Translations under genes and position numbers: made by a program
Assembly: GCA_028285415.1 (NCBI GenBank)
Contig: JANQPF010000010.1
Coordinates: 1 to 64,000, forward strand
DNA: 64,000 nucleotides
Direction of reading: 5' to 3'
Source of the DNA: Pseudomonadales bacterium
GTDB taxonomy: Bacteria; Pseudomonadota; Gammaproteobacteria; Pseudomonadales; Azotimanducaceae
The notes under the pieces: generated by a model
Seen by the model: the letters and a program-made list of their open reading frames with translations, nothing else
The model's database searches: none
Told to the model about the DNA's origin: nothing
Shown: in pieces, positions 24,380 to 32,790 of the stretch
How positions within the stretch are numbered: position 1 is the first letter of the stretch
How the letters are laid out: every line of letters starts with the position of its first letter

Positions 24380-25105
24380 GTGAATACGGCAAGTAATGTC
24401 GAAATAACGCGGTACAATGCTCTGGCTGCAACCTGGTGGGACGAAACCGGGCCGATGTGGCCGCTGCATAAACTCAACGCGCTGCGCGCGCCCTTCATCA
24501 TCGACCACGTGGTGCGCCGGGGGCTGGGCGTTGGCCGTGTCAAACCGCTGACCGGTCTGCGCGTTCTCGATATCGGCTGCGGCGCCGGACTCCTGGCTGA
24601 ATCGATGGCGGCGGAGGGTGCGGATGTGGTCGCGATTGATCCGGCCGAGAAAAATATTGCGGTCGCGAGCGCTCATGCCCGTCAGCAGGGTCTTACCATC
24701 GACTACCGGGTGGGGACGCTCGAGGAAGCTGTTGGAGACGAGCGTTTTGACGTGGTCCTGAACATGGAAGTCGTCGAGCACGTGGCGGACCTGCCCGCCT
24801 TCATGGCCGGGTGCTGTGCCACAACCCGACCGGGTGGATTGCAGTTTGTGGCCACCATCAACCGCACCTGGCGGTCGCTCATCATGGCCAAATGGGGCGC
24901 GGAGTATGTGCTGAACTGGCTACCCCGCGGAACGCACCGCTGGCGCCAGTTTGTGCGCCCGTTCGAGCTCCGCGAGCATCTGCGCGCCGGTGGGTTGTCG
25001 CCAGTTCATCTCGAGGGTGTCTCGGTCAATCCGCTGAATAAGCGCTTCAGTCTGACGTCGGATGTTCAGGTGAATTACATGATGGTGAGCCGCCGTGACC
25101 AGTAG
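24380..25105 (+). CDS. ubiG: Ubiquinone biosynthesis O-methyltransferase
   Basis: A 241-residue SAM-dependent methyltransferase that performs both O-methylations of ubiquinone biosynthesis. The family start WWDETGPMWPLHKLNALR, motif I VLDIGCGAGLLAESMA (about residues 63-78), and the segments NMEVVEHV and GGLQFVATINRTWRSL (insert near residues 150-170) are diagnostic. It begins at GTG, not the out-of-frame ATG two bases earlier. Its end overlaps the next ubiquinone gene by 11 bp, which indicates a shared transcript. Confidence is high. Confidence 0.95.
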   Translation: MNTASNVEITRYNALAATWWDETGPMWPLHKLNALRAPFIIDHVVRRGLGVGRVKPLTGLRVLDIGCGAGLLAESMAAEGADVVAIDPAEKNIAVASAHARQQGLTIDYRVGTLEEAVGDERFDVVLNMEVVEHVADLPAFMAGCCATTRPGGLQFVATINRTWRSLIMAKWGAEYVLNWLPRGTHRWRQFVRPFELREHLRAGGLSPVHLEGVSVNPLNKRFSLTSDVQVNYMMVSRRDQ

Positions 25106-25640
25106 CGATTTTGTTCTGCCCGAATTCCGGGTGGAATCTCTTGGGCGTCGACTGTGCGCGGATTTGCGTTCCGACCATGCCGGGGAAACCGGCGCTGTAG
25201 GCATCTACAAAGGCATGCTGGCCGTCAGCCGCGACGCTGAGCTGCGTGTTTTTGCGGTCAGCCATCTGGCAACCGAAGAGCAGCATCTGGCGCTGCTCGA
25301 TGGCTGGGTGCCTCCCGCCAGCCGGTCGCGGCTGCTGCCGCTGTGGTCTTGGTCCGGCTGGATGCTCGGAGCCCTGGCAGGCTTGGGTGGCCGTCGTGTC
25401 GGCTACGTGACAATCAACGCCGTTGAGCAGTTTGTCATCAGTCACTATGAAGAGCAGTTGCCGAGGGCTCAGGGTGAGGTGCGCCGGCTCATCCGCGCGT
25501 TGCAAGACGACGAGGCGCAACATCAGGAAGATGCCGAGCGGCGTGCGGGAGAAGGCAGGCTCAACTGGGTGGAAAGGCGCTGGTCTGCCATTGTCTGGCG
25601 GGGTTCGTCGATGGCGGTGGCGTTGGCGCGGATGGTCTGA
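25095..25640 (+). CDS. coq7: Coq7-type demethoxyubiquinone hydroxylase
   Basis: A 181-residue carboxylate-bridged diiron hydroxylase that adds the last ring hydroxyl of ubiquinone. The iron ligands appear as DHAGETGAVGIYKG, ATEEQHLALLDG, NAVEQFVISHYEEQL and DDEAQHQEDA, the regular E, E-H, E, E-H spacing of Coq7. The protein is about the length of bacterial Coq7. It starts at GTG overlapping ubiG and its TGA overlaps the next ATG. Bacteria use this or the flavoprotein UbiF for the same step; its presence here next to ubiG supports the assignment. Confidence 0.93.
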   Translation: MTSSDFVLPEFRVESLGRRLCADLRSDHAGETGAVGIYKGMLAVSRDAELRVFAVSHLATEEQHLALLDGWVPPASRSRLLPLWSWSGWMLGALAGLGGRRVGYVTINAVEQFVISHYEEQLPRAQGEVRRLIRALQDDEAQHQEDAERRAGEGRLNWVERRWSAIVWRGSSMAVALARMV

Positions 25641-26170
25641 TGACGTTGTATACCGGTAGCGTCGAGCTTGTGGACGTCGGACTGGCGGATCTGCACGAGG
25701 TCCGCGCCGTTGTCGCCCGTTCGATCGAAGCGTGGCCGACCTCCGAGCGGCTGAAGCGCAATGCGTTGAGCGTGCTCGGCTACGATGCGGTGGATCTTAC
25801 CGACACGCGGATTCTCATGGCCAGGATTCGGGGTAAAGGTGTCGGCGTCGCGGCCTGGCGCAATCAGGGTTGGATGGTCGACCCCGCGGGCCGGTTTTCG
25901 ATCCTGCTGCACGGGTTGTACGTCGATCAAGCGTGGCAACGCCAGGCAATCGGACGACGCTTACAGTGTGCAGTTGCGGCTGAGGTCCAGTCAGCGGGTG
26001 GACACGGACTGTACGTGCGTGCCGAGCGTTTTGCGGTCACCTACTTCTCACAATGCGGGTACCGGCGTCTGGCGGGTGATGAGCTCGTGGGTGTGACCGG
26101 CGCTTATCCTTACCGGTTCTGGATCAGCTGTGCAGCGCTGGTAGCGCCTGCTCAGTCCGTCGCATCCTGA
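25640..26170 (+). CDS. GNAT-family acetyltransferase
   Basis: A 176-residue N-acetyltransferase-fold protein. LLHGLYVDQAWQRQAIGRRL (about residues 89-108) is the acetyl-CoA-binding motif A with the Q/R-x-x-G-x-G/A-like loop, followed by GGHGLYVRAERFAVTYFSQCGYR, typical of motif B. The start overlaps the Coq7 stop by one base (TGATG). A link to ubiquinone synthesis is suggested only by this coupling; the substrate is unknown. Its end overlaps the convergent short-chain dehydrogenase gene by 19 bp. Confidence 0.78.
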   Translation: MTLYTGSVELVDVGLADLHEVRAVVARSIEAWPTSERLKRNALSVLGYDAVDLTDTRILMARIRGKGVGVAAWRNQGWMVDPAGRFSILLHGLYVDQAWQRQAIGRRLQCAVAAEVQSAGGHGLYVRAERFAVTYFSQCGYRRLAGDELVGVTGAYPYRFWISCAALVAPAQSVAS

Positions 26171-27033
26171 ACCGGCTTACGCTCGTACATCCCGCGTAAC
26201 GAACTCCTCATGTCCGGCGGATATTCGGCGCTGGAAAAGTCGTTGATGAGATGCCAGCCGTCCGCGATGTCGGCGAGCGACATGGGGGTGTCGATGTCGA
26301 GCGCCAGGCCTTCGCTGCGCTGCCAGCGGACTTTTTTGAAGACACCGCCGGACGCCTCGAAGAGACCACCGGATGCTTTGCATTCGGAGTGAGCAAGATA
26401 GCCGACCAAGGGTGCAATGAAGGCGGGTTTGATGAGCGCTTTCAATGGTTCCGGCATATTGGCGCTGTTGAGCTCGGTGGCGCCGAACGGTGCAACCACG
26501 TTGCACTTGATATTGGCGTCATGCCCTTCGAGCGTGATGGTCCGCGCGAGACCGTACATGCCGGCTTTGGCTGCCGCGTAGTTTCCCTGCCCGAAGTTGC
26601 CGTACAGGCCCGACGCTGACGAGATGAATACGAGGCGACCGCCACCGACGGCCTCGAAATGGGGCCAGGCGGCATGTGTCAGCGCGAAGGCCGCCTTGAG
26701 GTGCACGTTGAGCACGGCATCCCATTGGTCCATGCTCATGTTGCGCAGCGTTTTGTCACGCACAAATCCCGCGTTGTGCACGATGGCGTTGATTTGACCG
26801 AACTCCCTGACCACCGCTTCCACCAGGCTGTCTGCATCCTCGACGAGGCCGGGCAGGTGCACCGCTCGGCCACCGGCGGACACAATCTTGCGCACGACCA
26901 ATTCGCCATCGTCTGATTCGCCGGTACTGTTGACGCCAACCTGTGCGCCCGCTGCTGCGAGGAACTCGGCAAACGCTCTGCCGAGGCCGCGGCTTGACCC
27001 GGTCACGAGGACAACTTCGCCGTTGAACTCCAT
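26152..27033 (-). CDS. Short-chain dehydrogenase, 3-hydroxyacyl-CoA dehydrogenase-like
   Basis: A 293-residue SDR oxidoreductase. The Rossmann loop VTGSSRGLGRAF (near residues 9-20), the NAGFVRDKTL segment and the catalytic ISSAS followed by NYAAAKAG (Ser, Tyr, Lys) are all present. The pattern resembles the dehydrogenase half of peroxisomal multifunctional enzyme 2, which oxidises 3-hydroxyacyl-CoAs, and steroid-degradation homologues. I chose the ATG at 27033 behind AGGGAGCACGGC. It is divergent from the TetR-controlled operon, so the shared intergenic operator could control it as well. Confidence 0.8.
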   Translation of the reverse strand: MEFNGEVVLVTGSSRGLGRAFAEFLAAAGAQVGVNSTGESDDGELVVRKIVSAGGRAVHLPGLVEDADSLVEAVVREFGQINAIVHNAGFVRDKTLRNMSMDQWDAVLNVHLKAAFALTHAAWPHFEAVGGGRLVFISSASGLYGNFGQGNYAAAKAGMYGLARTITLEGHDANIKCNVVAPFGATELNSANMPEPLKALIKPAFIAPLVGYLAHSECKASGGLFEASGGVFKKVRWQRSEGLALDIDTPMSLADIADGWHLINDFSSAEYPPDMRSSLRGMYERKPVQDATD

Positions 27034-27105
27034 GCCGTGCTCCCTATGCCTGGTTTTAGAAACCATAGACTAATTCGTCGCGAAGCTCATGTGCGCGACA
27101 GCGCC

Positions 27106-27142
27106 TTGACAAGGCTGTCTCAAATGAGACAATAGTGTCTCA
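27106..27142 (+). promoter_or_regulatory. Promoter overlapped by nested palindromic operator
   Basis: TTGACA at 27106-27111 and GACAAT at 27128-27133 with a 16-bp spacer form a good promoter. TGTCTCA (27116-27122), TGAGACA (27125-27131) and TGTCTCA (27136-27142) form two overlapping inverted repeats that cover the -10 and the expected start of transcription. This is the layout expected for repression by the TetR protein encoded two genes downstream. It also argues that translation begins after 27142. Confidence 0.7.
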
Positions 27143-27164
27143 TTTCTTCGAGAGTGCTGCCCTG

Positions 27165-28565
27165 GTGTTGACACGAGCGCGATGGAGTTTTGCCGCATCG
27201 GGCACCGCAACCGGGCTCATCAGCAATGGTGTCTCGTATTTTCTGCTGATCTATTACAGCCAGGTCCTGGGACTGGCGCCGGCGCGCGCGGGACTCGTCA
27301 TGATGATTGCGCTTGTCGTCGATGCGGTATCCGATCCGCTCGTTGGACGCTGGTCCGACCGGCTGCGCAGCCGGCTTGGACGCCGGCATCCGTTTCTGTA
27401 CGCCGCCGTCTTCCCCATTGCGTTGCTCTACTATCTGCTGTGGGACCCGCCGTCGTTGTCGCAGAACGGGTTGTTCATTTACCTCCTGGGCGTCGCATTG
27501 GGGCTCCGTCTGGCGCTGACCGCGCACATTGTCCCGTTCAACGCGTTGCTGCCGGAACTCTCGGCAGACTATGACGAACGTACCCGGATGATGAACTACT
27601 CGTATTGCGCGGCGTGGTTCTTCGGCACGTTGATGGCCGTTGCGATGTACGCGGTCTGGCTGGCCGATGCACCCGGAACACCGGAAGGTTCGGGCGTGCT
27701 GCGTGCGGCGGGATACGTCGAGGCTGGGGTTTTCGGCGCGGTGGTGGTTGGTCTTTGCCTGGTAGCCGCCGCCTGGGGCACGCATGCTCACATCCCCTCT
27801 CTGGCGTCGCCGCCCACCCGGCGGACCGGGGGCCTCCGTGCCATGTTCGAAACGCTCAACGACCGCAACTTTGCCGTGATGATTGGCAGCGGTCTCGCAA
27901 GCTCCGCGGCTGCAGGTACGAGCACCGCACTCTGGGCCTACATGCAGCCCTATTTCTGGGGATTCAATTCCAGCGAGACCAGCATCATCCTGGCGGCGCA
28001 GCTCTTGTCCGCGGTGTTGGCTTTTGTGCTCATCCCCGGTCTGGTGATGGGCAAAGAAAAGAAAGCGTCTCTCATCAACCTGTCGTGGGCGTCACTGATT
28101 GTCGGCAGCGGGCCGGTGTTTCTCGAGCTCATCGGCTGGTTTCCCGTGGACGCGGATGCCCGGTTTTATCTCATGGTGCTCATCGGGGTTGTGCAGGTCA
28201 TGTTCATTGTCATGATCGGCACGGTCACGGCTTCGATGATCGCGGACATCGTGGAGGCACGAGCCGTTGTGACCCGACGGCGGGAGGAGGGGCTGCTGTT
28301 CTCGGTGCTTTCCTTTGTCGGCAAGGTTGCCACCGGGCTTGGCATATGGGTGAGCGGCCTCATCCTCGCGGCCGTGGCGTTCCCCATGCAGGCGGACAGC
28401 GGCGCGGTGAGCGCGGAAGTGGTTGCTGCACTCGGCTGGCTCTACGCCCCGGTGCTCGCGGGATTTTATCTCGCCGGAGTGATCGTCTTGTACTTTTTCG
28501 ATTTGAGCAGACAAGCTCATGAACGCAATGTCAGAGACTGGCAGGGAGGTAACGTTGAACTCTGA
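27165..28565 (+). CDS. GPH/MFS-type sugar-cation symporter-like transporter
   Basis: A 466-residue membrane transporter with about 12 segments of the glycoside-pentoside-hexuronide/MFS type. The conserved early block DAVSDPLVGRWSDRLRSRLG (about residues 45-65) is the GPH signature. I place the start at GTG 27165 (MLTRARWSF) because the frame-compatible GTG at 27135 lies within the operator and ahead of the predicted transcript start. Homologues in catabolic loci import terpenoid, aromatic or steroid-like acids rather than sugars. It is the first gene of the operon with the regulator and three oxidising enzymes. Confidence 0.82.
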   Translation: MLTRARWSFAASGTATGLISNGVSYFLLIYYSQVLGLAPARAGLVMMIALVVDAVSDPLVGRWSDRLRSRLGRRHPFLYAAVFPIALLYYLLWDPPSLSQNGLFIYLLGVALGLRLALTAHIVPFNALLPELSADYDERTRMMNYSYCAAWFFGTLMAVAMYAVWLADAPGTPEGSGVLRAAGYVEAGVFGAVVVGLCLVAAAWGTHAHIPSLASPPTRRTGGLRAMFETLNDRNFAVMIGSGLASSAAAGTSTALWAYMQPYFWGFNSSETSIILAAQLLSAVLAFVLIPGLVMGKEKKASLINLSWASLIVGSGPVFLELIGWFPVDADARFYLMVLIGVVQVMFIVMIGTVTASMIADIVEARAVVTRRREEGLLFSVLSFVGKVATGLGIWVSGLILAAVAFPMQADSGAVSAEVVAALGWLYAPVLAGFYLAGVIVLYFFDLSRQAHERNVRDWQGGNVEL

Positions 28566-29118
28566 AAGCAGAATCAGGCCCGCAACGCGGGACGCCATTG
28601 TTGCAGCAGCGCTTGCGCTGCTCGGCGAGAATCCATCCGCTTCCTTCAGCGAAATAGCCATCAAAGCGGGGGTGGGCAGAGCGACCTTGCACCGCCACTT
28701 TCGCAATCGTGAAACGCTGATCGATGCAATCAGTCATCAGTGTATGGATGAGATGGAGAAGGCGGTGCTGACGAGAGAGGGTGGCGCCACCATGGGTGCG
28801 GCCGAGCGCCTGGAATCGATGTTCCGGGCTACGGTGCCCTTAGGTGACCGGTACAGTTTTCTCCAGCATCAGATCGAGATGCATGAGGACGTGCGTCAGC
28901 GTTATGTGGCCCAGCTCGACTGGTTGAAGCACCTGGTTGCCGCGCTGAAGGGAGAGGGTGTGGTGGCGACAGACGTGCCGGACTACTGGCTCGTGAGTCA
29001 GATCGATCAGCTGATCTGGATCGCGTGGCGGGCGGTGCGCGGCGGCAAGCTCACGGAAGACGATGCGGTGGCGCTTGCCATGCGAACGATATTGTATGGA
29101 TTGGGAGATCGACAATGA
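28555..29118 (+). CDS. TetR-family regulator of the transporter-oxygenase operon
   Basis: A TetR-type repressor of about 187 residues. ATRDAIVAAALALLGENPSASFSEIAIKAGVGRATLHRHF is the N-terminal helix-turn-helix domain, and the rest is a helical ligand-binding domain. I favour the TTG at 28555, which is preceded by GGGAGG at 6 bp; ATGs at 28519 and 28528 lie inside the transporter gene without a ribosome site. Its coding end overlaps the oxygenase ATG (ATGA). It probably binds the palindromes at 27116-27142 and is released by the pathway substrate. Confidence 0.82.
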   Translation: MNSESRIRPATRDAIVAAALALLGENPSASFSEIAIKAGVGRATLHRHFRNRETLIDAISHQCMDEMEKAVLTREGGATMGAAERLESMFRATVPLGDRYSFLQHQIEMHEDVRQRYVAQLDWLKHLVAALKGEGVVATDVPDYWLVSQIDQLIWIAWRAVRGGKLTEDDAVALAMRTILYGLGDRQ

Positions 29119-30287
29119 CAGCACAGACCAAACAACTTTTGCCGAAGGCAACTTATTTCGATCCGACCTGGTTCGAACGCGAACGCCGCGAGCTTTTCGA
29201 CCAGGCCTGGGTATTCGCGGGGATCTCACGCCAGCTCGACAACCCTGGCGACTTTTTGACCCTGCGCTTCATGGATCACCCGCTGCTCGTCGTACGTGAT
29301 GGCAACGGTGATCTGCATGCTTTCCACAACCTGTGCAGGCATCGAGGCTGCGAGGTCCTGGAAGATACCGGCAACACGGGCGATGCCATCATGTGCCCGT
29401 ACCACCGCTGGACCTATCAACTCGACGGCGCTCTGCGGGGTGTGCCCAACGAGGCCGAGTGTTTCGATGGCCTTGCAAAAAGTGATCTGGGCCTCTTGCC
29501 TGCCAGCGTCGGCGAATACGCGGGCATGGTGTTTGTCAATCCCAGCCCAGCACCGAAAGACGACTTCGCTGCTTTCATCGCCAATCTCGACGAGCATCGC
29601 TGGCCCCACGCGTTCGATGCCGGTGACATGCAATACAGCGGTGAGGTGGTCTACGAGATGCACTGCAACTGGAAGGTGTTTTACGAGAACGCGGTGGACG
29701 GCTATCACCTCGGTTACCTGCATGACCAGACGCTCGGCAGGGTGTATCCGTCGAAAAACGTCTGGGAGATGGCCGGACGCAATCACGTCTGGTACTCGAC
29801 CGAGTGGGAAGGGGAGCGGCGCTCGAACACGAAGCTCAGCGTCCAGATGTCAGACCGGTACAACGCCCCGCGTCTGCACGAGTACGAAGAGACCACCTAT
29901 CCCGGGGTTGTCATGCTGTTCCCGCTGACCATCTTGTCTCCCAGCCCCTGGGGGTTTTACGTATCGGTCTTGGAGCCGAAAGGCCCTGAGCTTACTTACA
30001 TGCGTACGCTGGCGTGGGCCCCTGGCGATGGGGAAGACCGCTTCGGCATCAGCGGCAAGCGCGCGGAGCCGGTTCGACTGGAGGATCTCGATAAGCACCC
30101 GCTCGAAAGCGGCAACTTCCAGCTGGAGGACATGTGGATCGTCGAGAAGGTGCAACGCAATCTGCACTCGCCCAACTACCAGGTGGGTCCGCTTGCGCAG
30201 GGAGACGGCGCTGAAAATCCGCTCACCGAGTTCCAGCGGCAGATCCTCGAATTTGTGCCGTCCGGGGAGTCAGCATGCAATTCGTAA
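29115..30287 (+). CDS. Rieske-type oxygenase alpha subunit
   Basis: A 390-residue aromatic-ring-hydroxylating-type oxygenase. The Rieske cluster ligands are CRHRGC and CPYHRW (about residues 76-100), and the mononuclear iron site is in NAVDGYHLGYLHD (His and His) with the bridging Asp. The C-terminal catalytic domain has the usual length. It resembles single-component members such as those acting on betaines, carnitine or aromatic acids more than classic dioxygenase alpha subunits. No ferredoxin, reductase or beta subunit is encoded nearby, so electron donors must come from elsewhere. ATG overlaps the TetR stop. Confidence 0.85.
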   Translation: MTAQTKQLLPKATYFDPTWFERERRELFDQAWVFAGISRQLDNPGDFLTLRFMDHPLLVVRDGNGDLHAFHNLCRHRGCEVLEDTGNTGDAIMCPYHRWTYQLDGALRGVPNEAECFDGLAKSDLGLLPASVGEYAGMVFVNPSPAPKDDFAAFIANLDEHRWPHAFDAGDMQYSGEVVYEMHCNWKVFYENAVDGYHLGYLHDQTLGRVYPSKNVWEMAGRNHVWYSTEWEGERRSNTKLSVQMSDRYNAPRLHEYEETTYPGVVMLFPLTILSPSPWGFYVSVLEPKGPELTYMRTLAWAPGDGEDRFGISGKRAEPVRLEDLDKHPLESGNFQLEDMWIVEKVQRNLHSPNYQVGPLAQGDGAENPLTEFQRQILEFVPSGESACNS

Positions 30288-31405
30288 TCCTCGCCATTCC
30301 TTACATGCGCCGGCGCGGTGAGACCGTCGGGCGTGCGGGTTCTGATCCCGCACGCTTTCAAGCCCTCATGGAAGACATGAAGACACAGATGCAGTTTGCC
30401 GAGTCCGTCGGCTACGACGGCTTCTGCTTGACCGAGCAGCACATGCAGGTGGAAGGCATCGAGACGACCACCAACCCGCTGATGTGGAACTATTTCATAG
30501 CGCAACACACAGAGCGCATGCGCGTGGGGCAGCTTGGTATGAATCTGACCGCGGTGAATCCGATCCAGCTGGCGGAAAATCTGGCCATGCTGGATCACTT
30601 CACTCACGGGCGCATGTTTGCGGGCTTCTCGAGGGGTAACACGCCGCGCTGGACGGGGACGTTTGGTCAGCATCTCGACATCACCTCAACCCATTCGGAC
30701 AAGTCCGAGGCGGATCAGCGCAACCGCCGCGCGTTCATGGAGAACTGGCAGCTGGTCAAGGCACTCTGGACTGAGGAAGTGGTCTCGATGCAGGGGGAGT
30801 TCTGGCAGGTCCCACCGCCGATGGCGTGGCAGTTCAACCCGACCACCGACTGGTCGCCGGATTCGGTTGACGAGAACGGCATCCTGCAAGAGATCGGGAT
30901 TGTTCCGCGACCGCTGCAGAATGACCCGCACCCACCTGTGTATGCACCTTTCAGCTACAGCATGGAGACGGCAAAGTTCTGGGCGCGGGAGGGCGGCAAG
31001 ATGATGAGCATGGTCAACGAGGAAAAGGAGGCGTTCATTCCCATAACGCTCGACGTCTGTCTGGAGGAGGCGGCAACGCACGGTCGCGACGCGACTGCGG
31101 ATGACCTGCTGGCGCTTGGCGGTCATCTCATCATGGGGCGCAATCCGGCGGAGACGAAGGATCTCTACGAAGGCTTCGAGTGGCTTTTCAACTATGCCTA
31201 CAACGCGCCGCCGTATACGGTACCCATGGGGCGTATGTGGATGGGTTCGCATCAGGAAGTGCTCGATCATGTAATGCGTCTCGAACGACAGTACGGCGTC
31301 ACGGAGTATTTCCTGTGGCACCACGTGGGCTACTTTGAACCGGAACAGGAGCTTGCCATGCTGAATGAATTTGCCGAGGCGGTGATCAAACCGCTGAGCG
31401 TGTGA
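30275..31405 (+). CDS. Luciferase-like (LLM) flavin monooxygenase
   Basis: A 376-residue flavin-dependent monooxygenase of the bacterial luciferase-like family, which uses FMNH2 and O2. The N-terminal strand MQFVILAIPYM, the segment GYDGFCLTEQHMQVEG (about residues 46-61), and HFTHGRMFAGFSRGNTPRW (flavin-binding region) are typical. It starts 13 bp inside the Rieske gene behind GGGGAGTCAGC. Together with the Rieske enzyme and the CmcJ-like protein it gives a three-oxygenase pathway. The flavin reductase partner is not encoded here. Confidence 0.82.
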   Translation: MQFVILAIPYMRRRGETVGRAGSDPARFQALMEDMKTQMQFAESVGYDGFCLTEQHMQVEGIETTTNPLMWNYFIAQHTERMRVGQLGMNLTAVNPIQLAENLAMLDHFTHGRMFAGFSRGNTPRWTGTFGQHLDITSTHSDKSEADQRNRRAFMENWQLVKALWTEEVVSMQGEFWQVPPPMAWQFNPTTDWSPDSVDENGILQEIGIVPRPLQNDPHPPVYAPFSYSMETAKFWAREGGKMMSMVNEEKEAFIPITLDVCLEEAATHGRDATADDLLALGGHLIMGRNPAETKDLYEGFEWLFNYAYNAPPYTVPMGRMWMGSHQEVLDHVMRLERQYGVTEYFLWHHVGYFEPEQELAMLNEFAEAVIKPLSV

Positions 31406-32208
31406 GCAAACTCTACTGCCGAACGCGCATCAACTACTTCAGCGCGGTCGAAGGCCCCGTTCCCGTTGAGGTGGATGTCTTCGACGGCCGTGAGGAAACG
31501 AATCTGTCGTGGCAGGACAACGGGTTTGAGCTCCAGGTTCTACCGTCCGCCATCCAGAACTGGGACGATGAGGAAGCCGTTGCTCGGTTGCACTACGGGG
31601 AAATAGCCGACTGGGCAAGCCGCACATCCGGCTGCGACAAGGTTTTGTTTTTTCCGGGGTTGCAGCGAAGCCCCGAGGCGGCGCGGGAGCGACCGGACTA
31701 CGCGCCGATCGAATTTGCACACTCGGATTACACCGAAGACTACGCGACGATGATTGCCGATCCCGGTCATCCGTACCACCGGGTGCTTGCACCTTCCATG
31801 ACGCGCGCTGGTGTGACTGCGCGGGACATGCAGGATTTGCGGCGGGTTTTGACGCTGCAGCTCTGGCGCAACACGGGCCCTGCCTTGATGGATCACCCGA
31901 TGGCGTTCTGTGATGCGCGAACCGTGCACCGAGCGCAGCTGATGCCGTTGAGGGTCGAAAGTTATGGTGGCGTGGAGACGCAGTTCGATGCGTTTGCCCT
32001 GCTGCAGACGCTTGGCGGCAATGCCAACCGCTGGTTTACGTTCCCCGAGATGAGCGTAGAAGAAGTGGTCGTCTTCCGCGCGTTCGACAGCGACTGCGTG
32101 GGTGCCGAAAGGCCGTTCTGGACCCCCCACACGGCATTTCGTGATCCGCACTCTGAGGGGGTGCCTCGGCGCAGTATCGAAATGCGCGCAATCTGTCTCT
32201 TCTGGTAG
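31402..32208 (+). CDS. CmcJ/NvfI-family oxidoreductase
   Basis: A 268-residue protein of the CmcJ/NvfI (AsaB-like) family of putative Fe(II)/2-oxoglutarate enzymes, known from cephamycin and fungal natural-product pathways. Motifs are INYFSAVEG at the start, HSDYTEDY (about residues 107-114; metal His and Asp), LQLWRNTGPALMDHPMAFCDARTV and the later PFWTPHTAFRDP. It starts at GTG overlapping the LLM stop as GTGA. In this operon it is the third oxidising enzyme. The substrate is unknown. The gene is followed after 63 bp by the PARP-finger protein gene. Confidence 0.75.
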   Translation: MSKLYCRTRINYFSAVEGPVPVEVDVFDGREETNLSWQDNGFELQVLPSAIQNWDDEEAVARLHYGEIADWASRTSGCDKVLFFPGLQRSPEAARERPDYAPIEFAHSDYTEDYATMIADPGHPYHRVLAPSMTRAGVTARDMQDLRRVLTLQLWRNTGPALMDHPMAFCDARTVHRAQLMPLRVESYGGVETQFDAFALLQTLGGNANRWFTFPEMSVEEVVVFRAFDSDCVGAERPFWTPHTAFRDPHSEGVPRRSIEMRAICLFW

Positions 32209-32271
32209 GGACGTGCGGTGGGCTCGTTCCGAGCGTAACATGCCGTAATCCGAGTCAGGAGCGGTGCCAAC

Positions 32272-32790
32272 GTGTCTGAGCATGTTTTTGAGATTGCGCC
32301 AAGCGGTCGCTCCAAGTGTCGAAGCTGTGGTCTTGCCATCGAAAAGGATGCGCTGCGTTTCGGTGAGCGGATGCCCAATCCATTCGGGGAGGGCAACATG
32401 ACCCACTGGCATCATCCCTTGTGCGCAGCGCATCGGCGTCCCGAACCGATGCTGGAAGCGCTGCAGGCGGGTTTGTACGAGGGTGACGACCTTCCAGCGC
32501 TCGAGCACGCCGCCCAGCACGGACTGGCCCATCGCCGATTGCCTCGTCTGGGTGCTCTCGAGAAATCGCCAAGCGGGCGTGCTCGATGCCGACACTGCCG
32601 CGAGTTGATCGAAAAAGATGCCTGGCGCCTGCCGCTGGTGTTCTTCGAAGAGGGCGCATACAACGCCGGCGGTTTCATCCACGCTACCTGTGCGGCCGAG
32701 TACTGCGAGACCTCCGAGATAGTGGATACGGTCGCCTGTTTTACGCCCGATCTTCCGCGGCAGGAAGTTGCGGGACACCTGGGACTCTAA
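32272..32790 (+). CDS. Tandem PARP-type zinc-finger protein
   Basis: A 172-residue protein composed of two similar PARP-type zinc fingers. Each has CxxC, a spacer of about 26-29 residues and HxxC: CRSC with HPLC (residues about 16-51) and CRHC with HATC (about 104-140). Eukaryotic PARP-1 fingers of this type recognise DNA breaks. Here there is no catalytic domain; the rest is a linker and a short C-terminal tail. Starting GTG is preceded by AGGAG 12 bp upstream. A DNA-damage, nick-binding or regulatory role is plausible but unknown. It converges with the hydrolase gene (4-bp overlap). Confidence 0.7.
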   Translation: MSEHVFEIAPSGRSKCRSCGLAIEKDALRFGERMPNPFGEGNMTHWHHPLCAAHRRPEPMLEALQAGLYEGDDLPALEHAAQHGLAHRRLPRLGALEKSPSGRARCRHCRELIEKDAWRLPLVFFEEGAYNAGGFIHATCAAEYCETSEIVDTVACFTPDLPRQEVAGHLGL

